Assembly: GCA_937967725.1 (NCBI GenBank)
Contig: CALBSY010000298.1
Coordinates: forward strand, 1-41,786
Direction of reading: 5' to 3'
Source of the DNA: an uncultured Alphaproteobacteria bacterium
GTDB lineage: Bacteria; Pseudomonadota; Alphaproteobacteria; Caulobacterales; Aquidulcibacteraceae
DNA: 41,786 nucleotides
A model generated the notes under the pieces. The model ran no database searches and was not told where the DNA came from. It was given only the letters and a program-made list of their open reading frames with translations. Each line of letters begins with the position of its first letter. Positions within the stretch are counted from its first letter, which is position 1. The position numbers and the translations under genes are program-made. This document shows, one piece after another, positions 7,102-13,402 of the stretch.

Positions 7102-7556
7102 TAGTCTTGCTCCGGATAACGGACGCCAAGGAGGATGTGAGCCGAGAGCGTTTCCAGCTTGGAGGCGATCTCCAGGGCGGCGACGCACGCGTCGAGATCG
7201 CCCCAGCCTTTGAGCGTGGCCGCGCGGCTCGAGCAGATTTCAGCGATCAGAGAGAACTCGGTCGCGGCTGCTTCCTTGAGGGAGCGGCAGACTGAATCGG
7301 GAGAGGACGGCCGGCGCGCGCGCGCCTCATCCTTGAAGGCTTGCTGCTGGGCTTTGTCGTCTCCGCGCAGCGCGCCCAGAACCTCGGTCAAGCACCCGGC
7401 CAAGTCAGAGGCCTTGCGCGGCTTCAAGCCGAACTCGGAGCGCGGCGGGGTCACGTTCTCAGGCTCGCCCTCGCCAAACAGGCGTTCAGGCTCCGCAACA
7501 GGAAGCGACGCAAGAGGCGCGTTCTTGCGCGGGGGGAGGGTAATCACGTCACCCAT
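7101..7556 (-). CDS. Hypothetical early protein
   Basis: A 151-residue protein that I do not recognise. The first 50 residues are proline- and charge-rich and probably disordered. The rest is helical, with a serine-cysteine segment (EICSSRAATLKGWGDLDACVAALEIASKLE) that recalls helical-bundle proteins. Its start lies eight bases inside the upstream ribbon-helix-helix gene. Confidence 0.65.
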   Translation of the reverse strand: MGDVITLPPRKNAPLASLPVAEPERLFGEGEPENVTPPRSEFGLKPRKASDLAGCLTEVLGALRGDDKAQQQAFKDEARARRPSSPDSVCRSLKEAAATEFSLIAEICSSRAATLKGWGDLDACVAALEIASKLETLSAHILLGVRYPEQD

Positions 7557-7824
7557 GGAGAACGCCCCCTTGTTCTTTGTTCTGGGCGTTGCGCGCGATG
7601 TACGTGTTGAGGAGGAAGCAGCGCACGCAGCTTGCCACGCCCTGCCCCGGTTGCCTCAGCTTTCGGAGGCTGCTGATCAGCCGGGACACCGTGGTTTTTC
7701 GTAAGTCAGCCTCAGCCTCCAGCGCGATCCAGAAGATCGGCTCGAGCGCAACGGCGGTTTTGTGGCCATCCAGGCTGAGCGAGCGCTTCTCTAGCGCGCG
7801 CAGCATCACTCGCCGCGCGCTCAT
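7549..7824 (-). CDS. Ribbon-helix-helix (RHH_4-like) DNA-binding protein
   Basis: A 91-residue protein. Residues about 12-65 match the ribbon-helix-helix RHH_4 type: KRSLSLDGHKTAVALEPIFW (the beta strand that inserts in DNA and the first helix), ALEAEADLRKTTVSRLISSL (second helix), then SCVRCFLLNTYI. These proteins dimerise and bind operator DNA through the paired strand. In this position it may tune the early operon it belongs to, or act on host genes. The start at 7824 overlaps the upstream stop (ATGA); the longer frame was rejected. Confidence 0.85.
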   Translation of the reverse strand: MSARRVMLRALEKRSLSLDGHKTAVALEPIFWIALEAEADLRKTTVSRLISSLRKLRQPGQGVASCVRCFLLNTYIARNAQNKEQGGVLHG

Positions 7825-8138
7825 GCGTCCTCTCCCGCCTGCTCGCGGAGGTCGCGCAGAAGGTCCGCATCCAGCCACTCGCCGGCGGTTTCGTCCGCCA
7901 GCTCGGCCGCGTGTTCGATCTGCTCCTCAGAGGAGAGGGGGGCGCGGGCACGGTGGTCATAGACCTCGAGCACCCCGGCTTCGTCGGCTGCGCGGGCTAC
8001 GGCGCGCGCGGCGTCACGAAAGGAAGCGATCGCGCTTTCCAGCTTGGCCAGAGCCTTAGAGGCTTCCCGGCGCTCATAGGCGTTCGGGCTGTAATCGGCG
8101 TCGCGTTCGTAGTCGGCGCGGTCGGGGGAGAGGGACAA
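7821..8138 (-). CDS. First gene of the leftward operon, hypothetical
   Basis: The frame is open back to 8195, but the TTG there is the -35 box of the promoter. I therefore start at the TTG at 8138, eight bases after a strong AAGGAAGGAG ribosome binding site. This gives a 105-residue acidic, helical protein beginning MSLSPDRADYERDADYSPNA. No family is recognised. As the promoter-proximal gene under the OL operators it could be an early regulator, but nothing in the sequence shows this. Its stop overlaps the RHH gene by ATGA. Confidence 0.7.
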   Translation of the reverse strand: MSLSPDRADYERDADYSPNAYERREASKALAKLESAIASFRDAARAVARAADEAGVLEVYDHRARAPLSSEEQIEHAAELADETAGEWLDADLLRDLREQAGEDA

Positions 8139-8166
8139 GGCAATCGCTCCTTCCTTTGATGGAGCC

Positions 8167-8195
8167 AATATGCCGGTGGCAAATATGCCAGTCAA
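8167..8195 (-). promoter_or_regulatory. Predicted leftward early promoter PL
   Basis: Reading the minus strand: TTGACT (8190-8195) as -35, a 17-base spacer, and CATATT (8167-8172) as -10. The spacer is nearly filled by a TGGCATATTTGCCA palindrome. Transcription would start about 20 bases before the ribosome binding site of the first leftward gene. Placement between the repressor gene and the recombination operon parallels lambda PL. Confidence 0.7.
8177..8190. promoter_or_regulatory. Operator, TGGCA-N4-TGCCA (OL1)
   Basis: The 14-base palindrome TGGCAAATATGCCA lies in the spacer of PL and touches its -35. An identical copy occurs at 9017-9030 in the rightward promoter. Occupancy would block RNA polymerase. 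Confidence 0.8.
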
Positions 8196-8203
8196 TGCGA
8201 AAA

Positions 8204-8217
8204 TGGCAAAAATGCCA
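8204..8217. promoter_or_regulatory. Operator, TGGCA-N4-TGCCA (OL2)
   Basis: TGGCAAAAATGCCA, with the same arms as OL1 and a different central four bases, 27 bases from it (centre to centre) and upstream of the PL -35. The repeat supports cooperative binding by the repressor. Confidence 0.75.
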
Positions 8218-8259
8218 AATAATTTGCGTCAACCAATTGTTAAGGAGTGGTCGATTGGA

Positions 8260-8955
8260 TTACTCGGTGACGAAGAGGCGCGCGGGGCGATTGCGCATGC
8301 GCTGATCGCCTATCACCACGCCGATGATTCGCTGATCCTCGTTCGCAACAACAAGCGGACGGGACGCCGGGACGGTCGGATCAGTCGAATGAAAGAAGAG
8401 CATGCCGGCGCCCAGCTCAGCGCAGACGACTTCAACCATCCCGTTCTTGGTGCGCGTGACAATTACGTGGTCACCAATGCGCGCGTCGGTTGAATCTAAA
8501 GGACAAACGATAAGGTAGCTGTCAGGACCGTAGTGCTTGTTCATGGACCCATCCCGCAAGTGGAGCGCGAACAACGCCGCCCCTTCGTAGCCTGGGGGAG
8601 GGGCCACTTTTATGGGTTCTGCGACGGGTTTGGTCTGGGCGCCCATTGATGCCGCCCCCTCTCTCCACACGCCGATCTCAGCGTAACCTACCAATGGAAC
8701 ATTGGTTACTGCTACCTTGTCTAGTTGTACTGTCGAATTATCCACAGCCTCAGCACCGCGCCCCTCAATCAGCCATTCGACTGTCGTCCCGAGCACAAGG
8801 GCTAGGCGGCGAGCGTTCGTTTCGGTCATGCTGCGTTTGCGGCCCTTGAGTAGGTCGCGCAGGAATGTGGGAGCGCGCCCAATCCGTTTGGACGCCTCCG
8901 CCGCCGTGAGGTTCATGGCCTCCAGGCGCTGCCTAACTCGTTCCCCTAGACTCAT
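8260..8955 (-). CDS. CI-like phage repressor, HTH plus S24-like domain
   Basis: A 231-residue lysogeny repressor. Residues 1-65 form an XRE-type helix-turn-helix (RVRQRLEAMNLTAAEASKRIG, then FLRDLLKGR and ALVLGTTVEWLIEG). Residues 85-231 resemble the S24/LexA C-terminal dimerisation domain, with VPLVGYAEIGVWREG, LHLRDGSMN (nucleophile-like Ser137) and a GDHVIV strand. The usual Ala-Gly cleavage pair reads Ile94-Gly95 here, and the position expected for the catalytic lysine reads alanine (about 179). The start at 8955 is chosen because the extension to 9180 runs across the operators. It faces PL and lies between the two operator sets. Confidence 0.9.
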   Translation of the reverse strand: MSLGERVRQRLEAMNLTAAEASKRIGRAPTFLRDLLKGRKRSMTETNARRLALVLGTTVEWLIEGRGAEAVDNSTVQLDKVAVTNVPLVGYAEIGVWREGAASMGAQTKPVAEPIKVAPPPGYEGAALFALHLRDGSMNKHYGPDSYLIVCPLDSTDARIGDHVIVTRTKNGMVEVVCAELGAGMLFFHSTDPTVPASRPLVVANEDQRIIGVVIGDQRMRNRPARLFVTE

Positions 8956-8993
8956 TGGGCGCCACACTACCACTGTGTGTCCTAACGGTCGGG

Positions 8994-9007
8994 CGGCATG
9001 TTTGCCT
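8994..9007. promoter_or_regulatory. Operator-like site, degenerate (OR2)
   Basis: CGGCATGTTTGCCT keeps the inner GGCA-N4-TGCC of the operator but changes both outer bases. It lies 23 bases from the perfect site in PR and just upstream of the -35, so it may be a weaker site that also serves the repressor's own promoter. Confidence 0.55.
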
Positions 9008-9035
9008 TGACGCCGCTGGCAAATATGCCATTTTA
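9007..9035 (+). promoter_or_regulatory. Predicted rightward early promoter PR
   Basis: TTGACG at 9007-9012, a 17-base spacer, and a weak -10 ATTTTA at 9030-9035. The spacer holds TGGCAAATATGCCA, as in PL. The expected transcription start falls at or within a base or two of the ATG at 9042, so the cro-like mRNA may be leaderless. Confidence 0.6.
9017..9030. promoter_or_regulatory. Operator, TGGCA-N4-TGCCA (OR1)
   Basis: TGGCAAATATGCCA, identical to the site in PL at 8177-8190, in the spacer of PR. Two identical 14-mers flanking a repressor gene are the strongest sign of its operator sequence. Confidence 0.8.
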
Positions 9036-9041
9036 GGCGGC

Positions 9042-9296
9042 ATGGAAGAAAGCGTTGCCGATCTTGTCGCGCGGGCGCGCGCCTATGCCAAGGACGCTGG
9101 CCTCTCAGAGCAGACAGTCTCCGCAAAGCTGTTCGGCTCAGGCCATGCGCTGGATCAAATTTCGGCGGGAAAACGATCACTTACCTTTCGGGTGTTCAAC
9201 CGGGCCAGCGCCGAATTGCGCGTCATGGAGCGCAAGCTTGATGAGGCCAAGAAGGACAGGCGCGACGACAAGGCCAATAAGGTCGAGGTCGCGTAA
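9042..9296 (+). CDS. Cro-like HTH protein
   Basis: An 84-residue protein transcribed divergently from the repressor, directly downstream of the operators. Residues about 8-60 contain a helix-turn-helix (ARAYAKDAGLSEQTVSAKLFG, then ALDQISAGKRSLTFRVFNRA), followed by a charged, lysine-rich helix. By position and size it is the Cro counterpart and would bind the same operators to shut off the repressor and early genes. The start at 9042 is preferred over the longer frame, which would begin upstream of the promoter. Its last base overlaps the next gene. Confidence 0.82.
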   Translation: MEESVADLVARARAYAKDAGLSEQTVSAKLFGSGHALDQISAGKRSLTFRVFNRASAELRVMERKLDEAKKDRRDDKANKVEVA

Positions 9297-9817
9297 TGGT
9301 GCGCGGCAACAACAGGGTAGGCCGGCTGATCCAGGCCACGATCAAGGTCGACCGGCGCGGATGCTGGATTTGGCAGGGCGGCAAGTTTGGCTCCGGGTAC
9401 GGCTGCCTCGTCATGGGCGGGAAGCAGTACGGGGCGCACCGCGCTTCCTACGAGGCTTTCGTTGGCCCGATCCCCGCCGGGATGCTCGTTTGCCACACCT
9501 GCGACGTTCCGGCGTGCGTGAACCCTAGCCACCTGTTCGCGGGCACTTACCGCGACAACGCGCAGGACATGATCCGCAAGGGGCGCCAGCGTCGCGGGCG
9601 GATTGGGCCGCTTTGGGTTGACCCGACTAGTTGCTCCTTCGTCAAGCTAACGTGGAACGATGTGCATGAAATCCGCGCATCGTCAGAGTCTCACCGCGCG
9701 CTTGCTGCGCGATTTCAGGTTCACATTAAAACCATTCGTCGCGTTCGCGCCGGTCGCACTTGGAAGCCACGAAACGCGAATAGCCCCCATTCCGATTTAG
9801 GGGAGGGGCGCGCGTGA
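9296..9817 (+). CDS. HNH endonuclease with C-terminal HTH
   Basis: A 173-residue protein of the phage HNH_3 homing-type nucleases. It shows CWIWQG (residues 23-28), an HRASYEAFVG helix, and the core VCHTCDVPACVNPSHLFAGT (residues 65-84) followed by the NAQDMIRKGR signature. Residues about 115-160 look like a separate helix-turn-helix (WNDVHEIRASSESHRALAARF, then TIRRVRAGRTW), a usual DNA-recognition addition in this family. It sits second in the rightward operon, overlapping both neighbours. It may be a selfish mobile gene. Confidence 0.9.
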   Translation: MVRGNNRVGRLIQATIKVDRRGCWIWQGGKFGSGYGCLVMGGKQYGAHRASYEAFVGPIPAGMLVCHTCDVPACVNPSHLFAGTYRDNAQDMIRKGRQRRGRIGPLWVDPTSCSFVKLTWNDVHEIRASSESHRALAARFQVHIKTIRRVRAGRTWKPRNANSPHSDLGEGRA

Positions 9818-10131
9818 AGCCCGAACTCATCCGCGCGGCTGAGATGGTGCGCAAAGGCGCTTCCTACGGTGAAGCCGCCAAGGCGCTTGGGCTCACGCGC
9901 AGCCAAGTGGCCGGGGCTTGCACGCGCGCTGGCGTGCGGACGGGGCGGCCGAACGGGCGCGTCGGCAACGGCGCCGCCGTAGTCGCTCTGTACCTGGAGG
10001 GTGTGCCTGTCGCTGAGATCGCGCGGCGTTGCGGGCTTTCTAGCTGCACCGGCATTTGGCGCTACCTGCAGCGCGCTGGCGTCAAGTCGAACCGATACAA
10101 GCGCCGCTCAAGCGTGGAGATCTCCCCATGA
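9814..10131 (+). CDS. Protein with two HTH-like repeats
   Basis: A 105-residue basic protein with two helix-turn-helix-like units: MVRKGASYGEAAKALGLTRSQVAGACTRAG (residues about 11-40) and LYLEGVPVAEIARRCGLSSCTGIWRYLQRAG (about 60-90). Both resemble Hin/resolvase-type or GcrA-type DNA-binding helices. It has no nuclease or recombinase domain. It could be a transcription regulator of the rightward operon. It starts in the last codon of the HNH gene. Confidence 0.72.
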   Translation: MKPELIRAAEMVRKGASYGEAAKALGLTRSQVAGACTRAGVRTGRPNGRVGNGAAVVALYLEGVPVAEIARRCGLSSCTGIWRYLQRAGVKSNRYKRRSSVEISP

Positions 10132-10208
10132 TCCTCCTCGCCATAGCCACTGTCTCTCTGCTGCTGGGCGGGATCGTGTTCCTCGCTCTGTATCGGGTGC
10201 TGAGATGA
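10128..10208 (+). CDS. 26-residue membrane peptide
   Basis: Found by following overlaps: ATG at 10128 sits in the stop of the previous gene (ATGA) and its TGA overlaps the next ATG (10205). The product, MILLAIATVSLLLGGIVFLA plus YRVLR, is almost wholly one transmembrane helix with a basic tail, placing the C-terminus in the cytoplasm by the positive-inside rule. Function is unknown. Confidence 0.58.
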   Translation: MILLAIATVSLLLGGIVFLALYRVLR

Positions 10209-10366
10209 GCGCGCGCGTCATCACCGTCATAGACGCGCCGGAGAAGAGCGCAGCGGCCGAGCTCATCGCCGCGCTCACCCACGCGCTCGACACCCACCTC
10301 ATCAACATTTTCATCTGCGCCGCCTTGCTCCTGGCTCTGGTCGCGCACCGCCAATGGAGCCGCTGA
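10205..10366 (+). CDS. 53-residue protein with one membrane segment
   Basis: A small protein starting MSARVITVIDAPEKSAAAEL at an ATGA overlap. Residues about 28-47 (THLINIFICAALLLALVAH) form one probable transmembrane helix, followed by a short basic end. It is the second of three adjacent small membrane proteins. The group could be superinfection-exclusion or lysis-related factors, but nothing in sequence decides this. Confidence 0.6.
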   Translation: MSARVITVIDAPEKSAAAELIAALTHALDTHLINIFICAALLLALVAHRQWSR

Positions 10367-10576
10367 ATGGAACTGGGCCTGGCTATCGCCATGGGTGTTG
10401 CGCTGCTGGTCGCCGGCATCTCCGGCGGGCTCGCCTACGGCTATCGAAACGCGCGCGACACCGCCAACGAGCAAGTCCGCTACCTGCGAGAGCAAATCGC
10501 AAAGCTCATGCCGTCTCCAGGCCCAGGCGGGCCGGTGATGCAGAAGGGCAGCATCCACCTGCGGGAGATGTCGTGA
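10367..10576 (+). CDS. 69-residue protein with N-terminal membrane segment
   Basis: The start directly follows the stop of the previous gene. An N-terminal hydrophobic helix (residues 3-24, LGLAIAMGVALLVAGISGGLAY) precedes a short charged helix (about 27-47) and a glycine- and proline-rich tail. This layout resembles small phage inner-membrane proteins, including spanin i-subunits, but is too short for a typical Rz. It is the third of a run of three small membrane proteins. Confidence 0.62.
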   Translation: MELGLAIAMGVALLVAGISGGLAYGYRNARDTANEQVRYLREQIAKLMPSPGPGGPVMQKGSIHLREMS

Positions 10577-10914
10577 GGAAAAAGAACATCCCCTGGGACA
10601 GTGTTCTCGAAAACGCTTTGCGCGACGGGCTCTACGCCGCTGAGGTCGCGCGCCTTGTGGGTGTGGCGCCATCAACCGTGCATGACGCCTGCGAGCGCCG
10701 AGGGATCACCCTCGCCAAAAGCATAAGGGGCAGGGGCGCAAAACTCAACGCCGTGATGCTTGAGCGATTCCGCGCCGCGGCTATCGCCGGCACGCGCGCC
10801 AACGCCTTCTGCCTGCAGAACGACATTTCCTACGGCTCTCTCAAGCGGCTCGAGCGCATGCACGGATTCAAGCTGCGCCGCGACCGCGCCCAAACCGTGG
10901 AGCGCTCAGCATGA
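10573..10914 (+). CDS. HTH protein
   Basis: A 113-residue basic protein with GTG start at 10573, overlapping the TGA of the membrane protein (GTGA). Residues about 13-40 (NALRDGLYAAEVARLVGVAPSTVHDACERRG) form a helix-turn-helix resembling the repeats of the 9814 gene. A second, weaker helical unit is near residues 75-100. A DNA-binding regulator or accessory replication factor is likely; no family is assigned. Confidence 0.7.
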   Translation: MRKKNIPWDSVLENALRDGLYAAEVARLVGVAPSTVHDACERRGITLAKSIRGRGAKLNAVMLERFRAAAIAGTRANAFCLQNDISYGSLKRLERMHGFKLRRDRAQTVERSA

Positions 10915-11192
10915 GTTGGACACCCGAACGCATCGCCAAGCTCAGACAGATGTGGGAGGCCGGCTATTCGGACCTGCAGATCGCCAAGGCGCTCGGCGGA
11001 TTCCGTCATTGCAAGGATGGCGGGCGCAACGCTGTCGCCGGCAAAGCCCACCGCCTGGGCCTGCCAAGCAAGCTCGATCCCTCCAAGCCCCACCGCTGGA
11101 CCTTCAGCAGCGACAAGCGCCGCCAGAACGCCGCGCGCACGCGCGCGCCCTGGAAACCAGGCGACCCCAAACCCGATGGAGCGCAGGCATGA
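10911..11192 (+). CDS. GcrA-like N-terminal-domain protein
   Basis: A 93-residue protein opening MSWTPERIAKLRQMWEAGYS, followed by DLQIAKALGG and a NAVAGKAHRLGL helix. This is the N-terminal DNA-binding signature of GcrA, the alphaproteobacterial cell-cycle activator that works with sigma-70 at GANTC-methylated promoters. A ten-residue insertion (FRHCKDGGR) splits the usual GG-x-RNAV join. The GcrA C-terminal sigma-binding part is missing, replaced by a short basic tail. It may therefore bind DNA without full activator function, or block host GcrA. Confidence 0.75.
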   Translation: MSWTPERIAKLRQMWEAGYSDLQIAKALGGFRHCKDGGRNAVAGKAHRLGLPSKLDPSKPHRWTFSSDKRRQNAARTRAPWKPGDPKPDGAQA

Positions 11193-11380
11193 GCATTTTC
11201 GCGGACTTCTCTCAGCCAGCCATCATGCAAACCACCCTGCATGAAGCCGAGCGCTTAGCCTTTGAGGACGCAAAGGACATGGTTCTCGCGCGCGCTGAGC
11301 TGGCAACCGTCGATCACCGGGGCAAGCGCCTCTCGGAGAGAAAATGGCGCGACCACATGAACTTCATCGGGAGCCTGTGA
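11189..11380 (+). CDS. Small hypothetical protein
   Basis: A 63-residue, probably helical protein beginning MSIFADFSQPAIMQTTLHEA. I place the start at the ATGA overlap with the GcrA-like gene; the longer frame upstream only shadows that gene. No family is recognised. It is one of a tight series of small rightward early genes. Confidence 0.6.
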   Translation: MSIFADFSQPAIMQTTLHEAERLAFEDAKDMVLARAELATVDHRGKRLSERKWRDHMNFIGSL

Positions 11381-11381
11381 G

Positions 11382-11615
11382 ATGACCTACGCCGACTATT
11401 CCCGCACCGACGATGAACTCGCCGTCCTGATGCACGCCGAGACCGAGGCGCACATCAAGCGCCTGCGCATCACCACCGGAAAGTCACGCAAGGCCGTGCT
11501 CGAGCACCTGGTCTGCTTCGCGGAGAACGACGAAGAGGCCCCGGCCTTCACGACCGCCCCAGGAAAGCCGCGCAAGCCCCGCCAGCGCCGCGCCCAGCAA
11601 GAGGTGAGGGCATGA
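11382..11615 (+). CDS. Small helical early protein
   Basis: A 77-residue protein. Residues about 8-50 are acidic-basic amphipathic helix; the final 20 residues are proline, lysine and arginine rich. The start follows the previous stop by one base, and the end overlaps the next gene by ATGA. Function is not recognised. Confidence 0.65.
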   Translation: MTYADYSRTDDELAVLMHAETEAHIKRLRITTGKSRKAVLEHLVCFAENDEEAPAFTTAPGKPRKPRQRRAQQEVRA

Positions 11616-11833
11616 AAGCCTGCGGCTCCTGCGTCCATCTCAGACGCCTCACAGACCCCATAGAGGCCAGAGCAACCCTGCTCGTAGGGATCTGCGCGCT
11701 CAATGTCCGATCCTATTCCCGCGCTCCTGTGGTCGCGGAGGATTCAGGGATCATGTGCCGCGATTTCGAGTGCGCCTCAGAAGCGCGTGCGGAAGCGGTG
11801 TTCCGGCAATTCGCTGAGGAGGAGGCCTTGTGA
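11612..11833 (+). CDS. Small cysteine-motif protein
   Basis: A 73-residue protein. CGSC near the N-terminus (residues 4-7), a GIC at about 28 and CRDFEC near 49-54 give five cysteines in a layout seen in small phage proteins suspected of binding zinc or an iron-sulfur cluster. The C-terminus is an acidic helix. ATGA overlaps the preceding gene and the stop is overlapped by the next GTG. Confidence 0.68.
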   Translation: MKACGSCVHLRRLTDPIEARATLLVGICALNVRSYSRAPVVAEDSGIMCRDFECASEARAEAVFRQFAEEEAL

Positions 11834-11931
11834 AACGGAAAGCGGCGCGGGTGTCCCTCCCGCGCCGCTCGCGAATGACTCGCGCCGATAATCTCCCGAC
11901 CCTCGAAGCCCAGGAGACCCGCTCAATATGA
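11830..11931 (+). CDS. Possible 33-residue basic peptide
   Basis: GTG at 11830 overlaps the stop of the cysteine-motif gene (GTGA), and its TGA overlaps the ATG at 11928. The product would be MKRKAARVSLPRRSRMTRAD plus 13 residues, strongly basic. Its codons also contain a perfect 11-bp hairpin. The stop-start tiling is the only support, so it could be an untranslated or attenuator leader instead. Confidence 0.35.
   Translation: MKRKAARVSLPRRSRMTRADNLPTLEAQETRSI
11841..11869. other. Perfect 11-bp GC-rich hairpin
   Basis: Arms 11841-11851 and 11859-11869 pair without a mismatch around a seven-base loop, TGTCCCT. No T-run follows, so it is not a standard rho-independent terminator. It lies between the small early genes and the helicase and could slow transcripts, protect an mRNA end or bind a protein. 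Confidence 0.6.
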
Positions 11932-11993
11932 AGCGATTTCACGTTAAACACAAGTGCCGCCCCCAAGATGTTGTGCATGGGGGCGCCTGTTGA
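11928..11993 (+). CDS. Possible 21-residue peptide coupling to the helicase
   Basis: ATG at 11928, product MKRFHVKHKCRPQDVVHGGA plus Cys, stop TGA at 11991-11993 overlapping the TTG that starts the helicase (TTGA). It bridges the only other gap in the rightward operon, so ribosomes could pass through to the helicase. There is no independent support. Confidence 0.35.
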   Translation: MKRFHVKHKCRPQDVVHGGAC

Positions 11994-13402
11994 CCAAATC
12001 CCTGCCACATAATTTGGAAGCGGAACAAGCACTGCTTGGGTCGCTGTTGTTCGACAACCGATTGCTCGAGCACGTCGGAGACCTGCGCGCCGAGCATTTT
12101 TTCGACCCTGTGCATGGTCGCATCTTCGCGGCGATCTCCGATGGCGTAGCGCAGGGCAGGCTTGTTGACGGGATAGCCCTCAAAGAGTGGGCGCAGCGCG
12201 ACCCCGGCGTCGTCCAGGTCGGCGGGGCGCGATACCTGATGATGCTGATGTCCTCCGCTGCGGCGATTACCCCGCAAACGCAGGCCTACGCCGACATGAT
12301 CCGCAGCCTGTCGCTCCGGCGCGCGATTGTCGGCGCTTGCCGCGACGCGGCGGCGCTGGCGATGGACCCGCCTGAGGACATGGACGCCGAGACCCTTCTG
12401 ATAGAGGCCCAGCGCTCCCTGAGCGGGCTTGGAGACGATGGCGGAGACGGGGAGGGGGCATGGCGCTCCGCCGCTGAGATAGCCCTGGCGGCCGTTGAGC
12501 GCGCCTACGCAGGCCAAGCCAAGGGGATCACCACCGGCCTGCCGAGCCTTGATGATTGCACGGGCGGGGGGCGGCCGGGCACGCTCTGGGTGATCGGCGG
12601 CGCTACGTCGATGGGCAAGTCCGTTGGCGGCCAGCAGCTCGCCGTGAACGTCGCTCGCAAAGGCTATGGCGTGGCCTACATCCACCTTGAGATGGATCAC
12701 GATGAGGTCGGGCTCCGGCTCGCCGCTGGCGTCGCCTACGAATACAAGCGCCGCAATGAGTGGGGCGCGCGCGCTAACCCCCATTATCTCGCGGCTGCGA
12801 ACCAAGCCCTGAAAGATGACCAATGGGTGCGCCTGCGGGACGCCGCCAAAAACGTCATGCCGAACCTCAAAATCTATGTGGACGATCGCCCAGGCCGCAC
12901 TGTGACGCAGATCGAATCCGCGGTGATGCGTCTTTTTCAGAAAATGCGCCGGGACGGGGTGACGCCCGGCCTCATCGTCGTTGACCACGAAGGCCTCATC
13001 GCCCCGGAGGGCAAGCACCCCTCCGAGCTGGAGGCCGCGCGCGCCCGCGCCAACCGCCTGAAAGACATGGCAAAGCGCCTAGGCGTTTGGACTGTGGCCC
13101 TCTCCCAGATCACCAAAGAGGGGAGCCGGGCGGACGGCGAGGAACGCCTGCCTCAGTCCACCGACCTCAACTACGGAAGCGCGCTCTCACAAGCCGCCCA
13201 CGTCGTCATCCTCATCCATCGGAAGGCCTACTACGCAGAACGAAAGCCGCATTCCGCCAGAACGGAGGAAGATATCAGGATGACTAAATCCCTCGAGACC
13301 ACGCTCGTCGTGGATAAAGCCCGCGGCGGACGCAGAGCCCACGTCGCCGCCCAAATGGACGTCGCCTCGGCCGTCCTCATTGAATCGGATGAGGCGCCAT
13401 GA
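11990..13402 (+). CDS. DnaB-type replicative helicase
   Basis: A 470-residue helicase of the DnaB family. The N-terminal domain reads PHNLEAEQALLGSLLFDNRL and HFFDPVHGRIFAAISD, as in DnaB. The RecA-like domain has Walker A GGATSMGKS (residues 203-211; DnaB usually has a proline where threonine stands) and a Walker B strand LIVVDHEGLI, normally VDYLQL. Later come VWTVALSQITKEG and the arginine-finger-like end DKARGGRRA. TTG at 11990 overlaps the TGA of a tiny upstream ORF and matches the family's N-terminus; longer starts add no homology. Its stop overlaps the next gene. It unwinds the fork at the phage origin. Confidence 0.93.
   Translation: MTKSLPHNLEAEQALLGSLLFDNRLLEHVGDLRAEHFFDPVHGRIFAAISDGVAQGRLVDGIALKEWAQRDPGVVQVGGARYLMMLMSSAAAITPQTQAYADMIRSLSLRRAIVGACRDAAALAMDPPEDMDAETLLIEAQRSLSGLGDDGGDGEGAWRSAAEIALAAVERAYAGQAKGITTGLPSLDDCTGGGRPGTLWVIGGATSMGKSVGGQQLAVNVARKGYGVAYIHLEMDHDEVGLRLAAGVAYEYKRRNEWGARANPHYLAAANQALKDDQWVRLRDAAKNVMPNLKIYVDDRPGRTVTQIESAVMRLFQKMRRDGVTPGLIVVDHEGLIAPEGKHPSELEAARARANRLKDMAKRLGVWTVALSQITKEGSRADGEERLPQSTDLNYGSALSQAAHVVILIHRKAYYAERKPHSARTEEDIRMTKSLETTLVVDKARGGRRAHVAAQMDVASAVLIESDEAP

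Noticed and set aside
8139..8195. Longer start (TTG at 8195) for the first leftward gene
   Set aside because: That TTG is part of the predicted -35 box. The TTG at 8138 has a much better ribosome binding site.
8956..9180. 75-residue N-terminal extension of the repressor frame
   Set aside because: It would cross PR and the operators and consists of arginine- and proline-rich sequence. The ATG at 8955 starts exactly at the XRE-type domain.
11841..11869. Rho-independent terminator
   Set aside because: The stem is perfect but no T-run follows and the tiling of genes continues through it, so I list it only as a hairpin.
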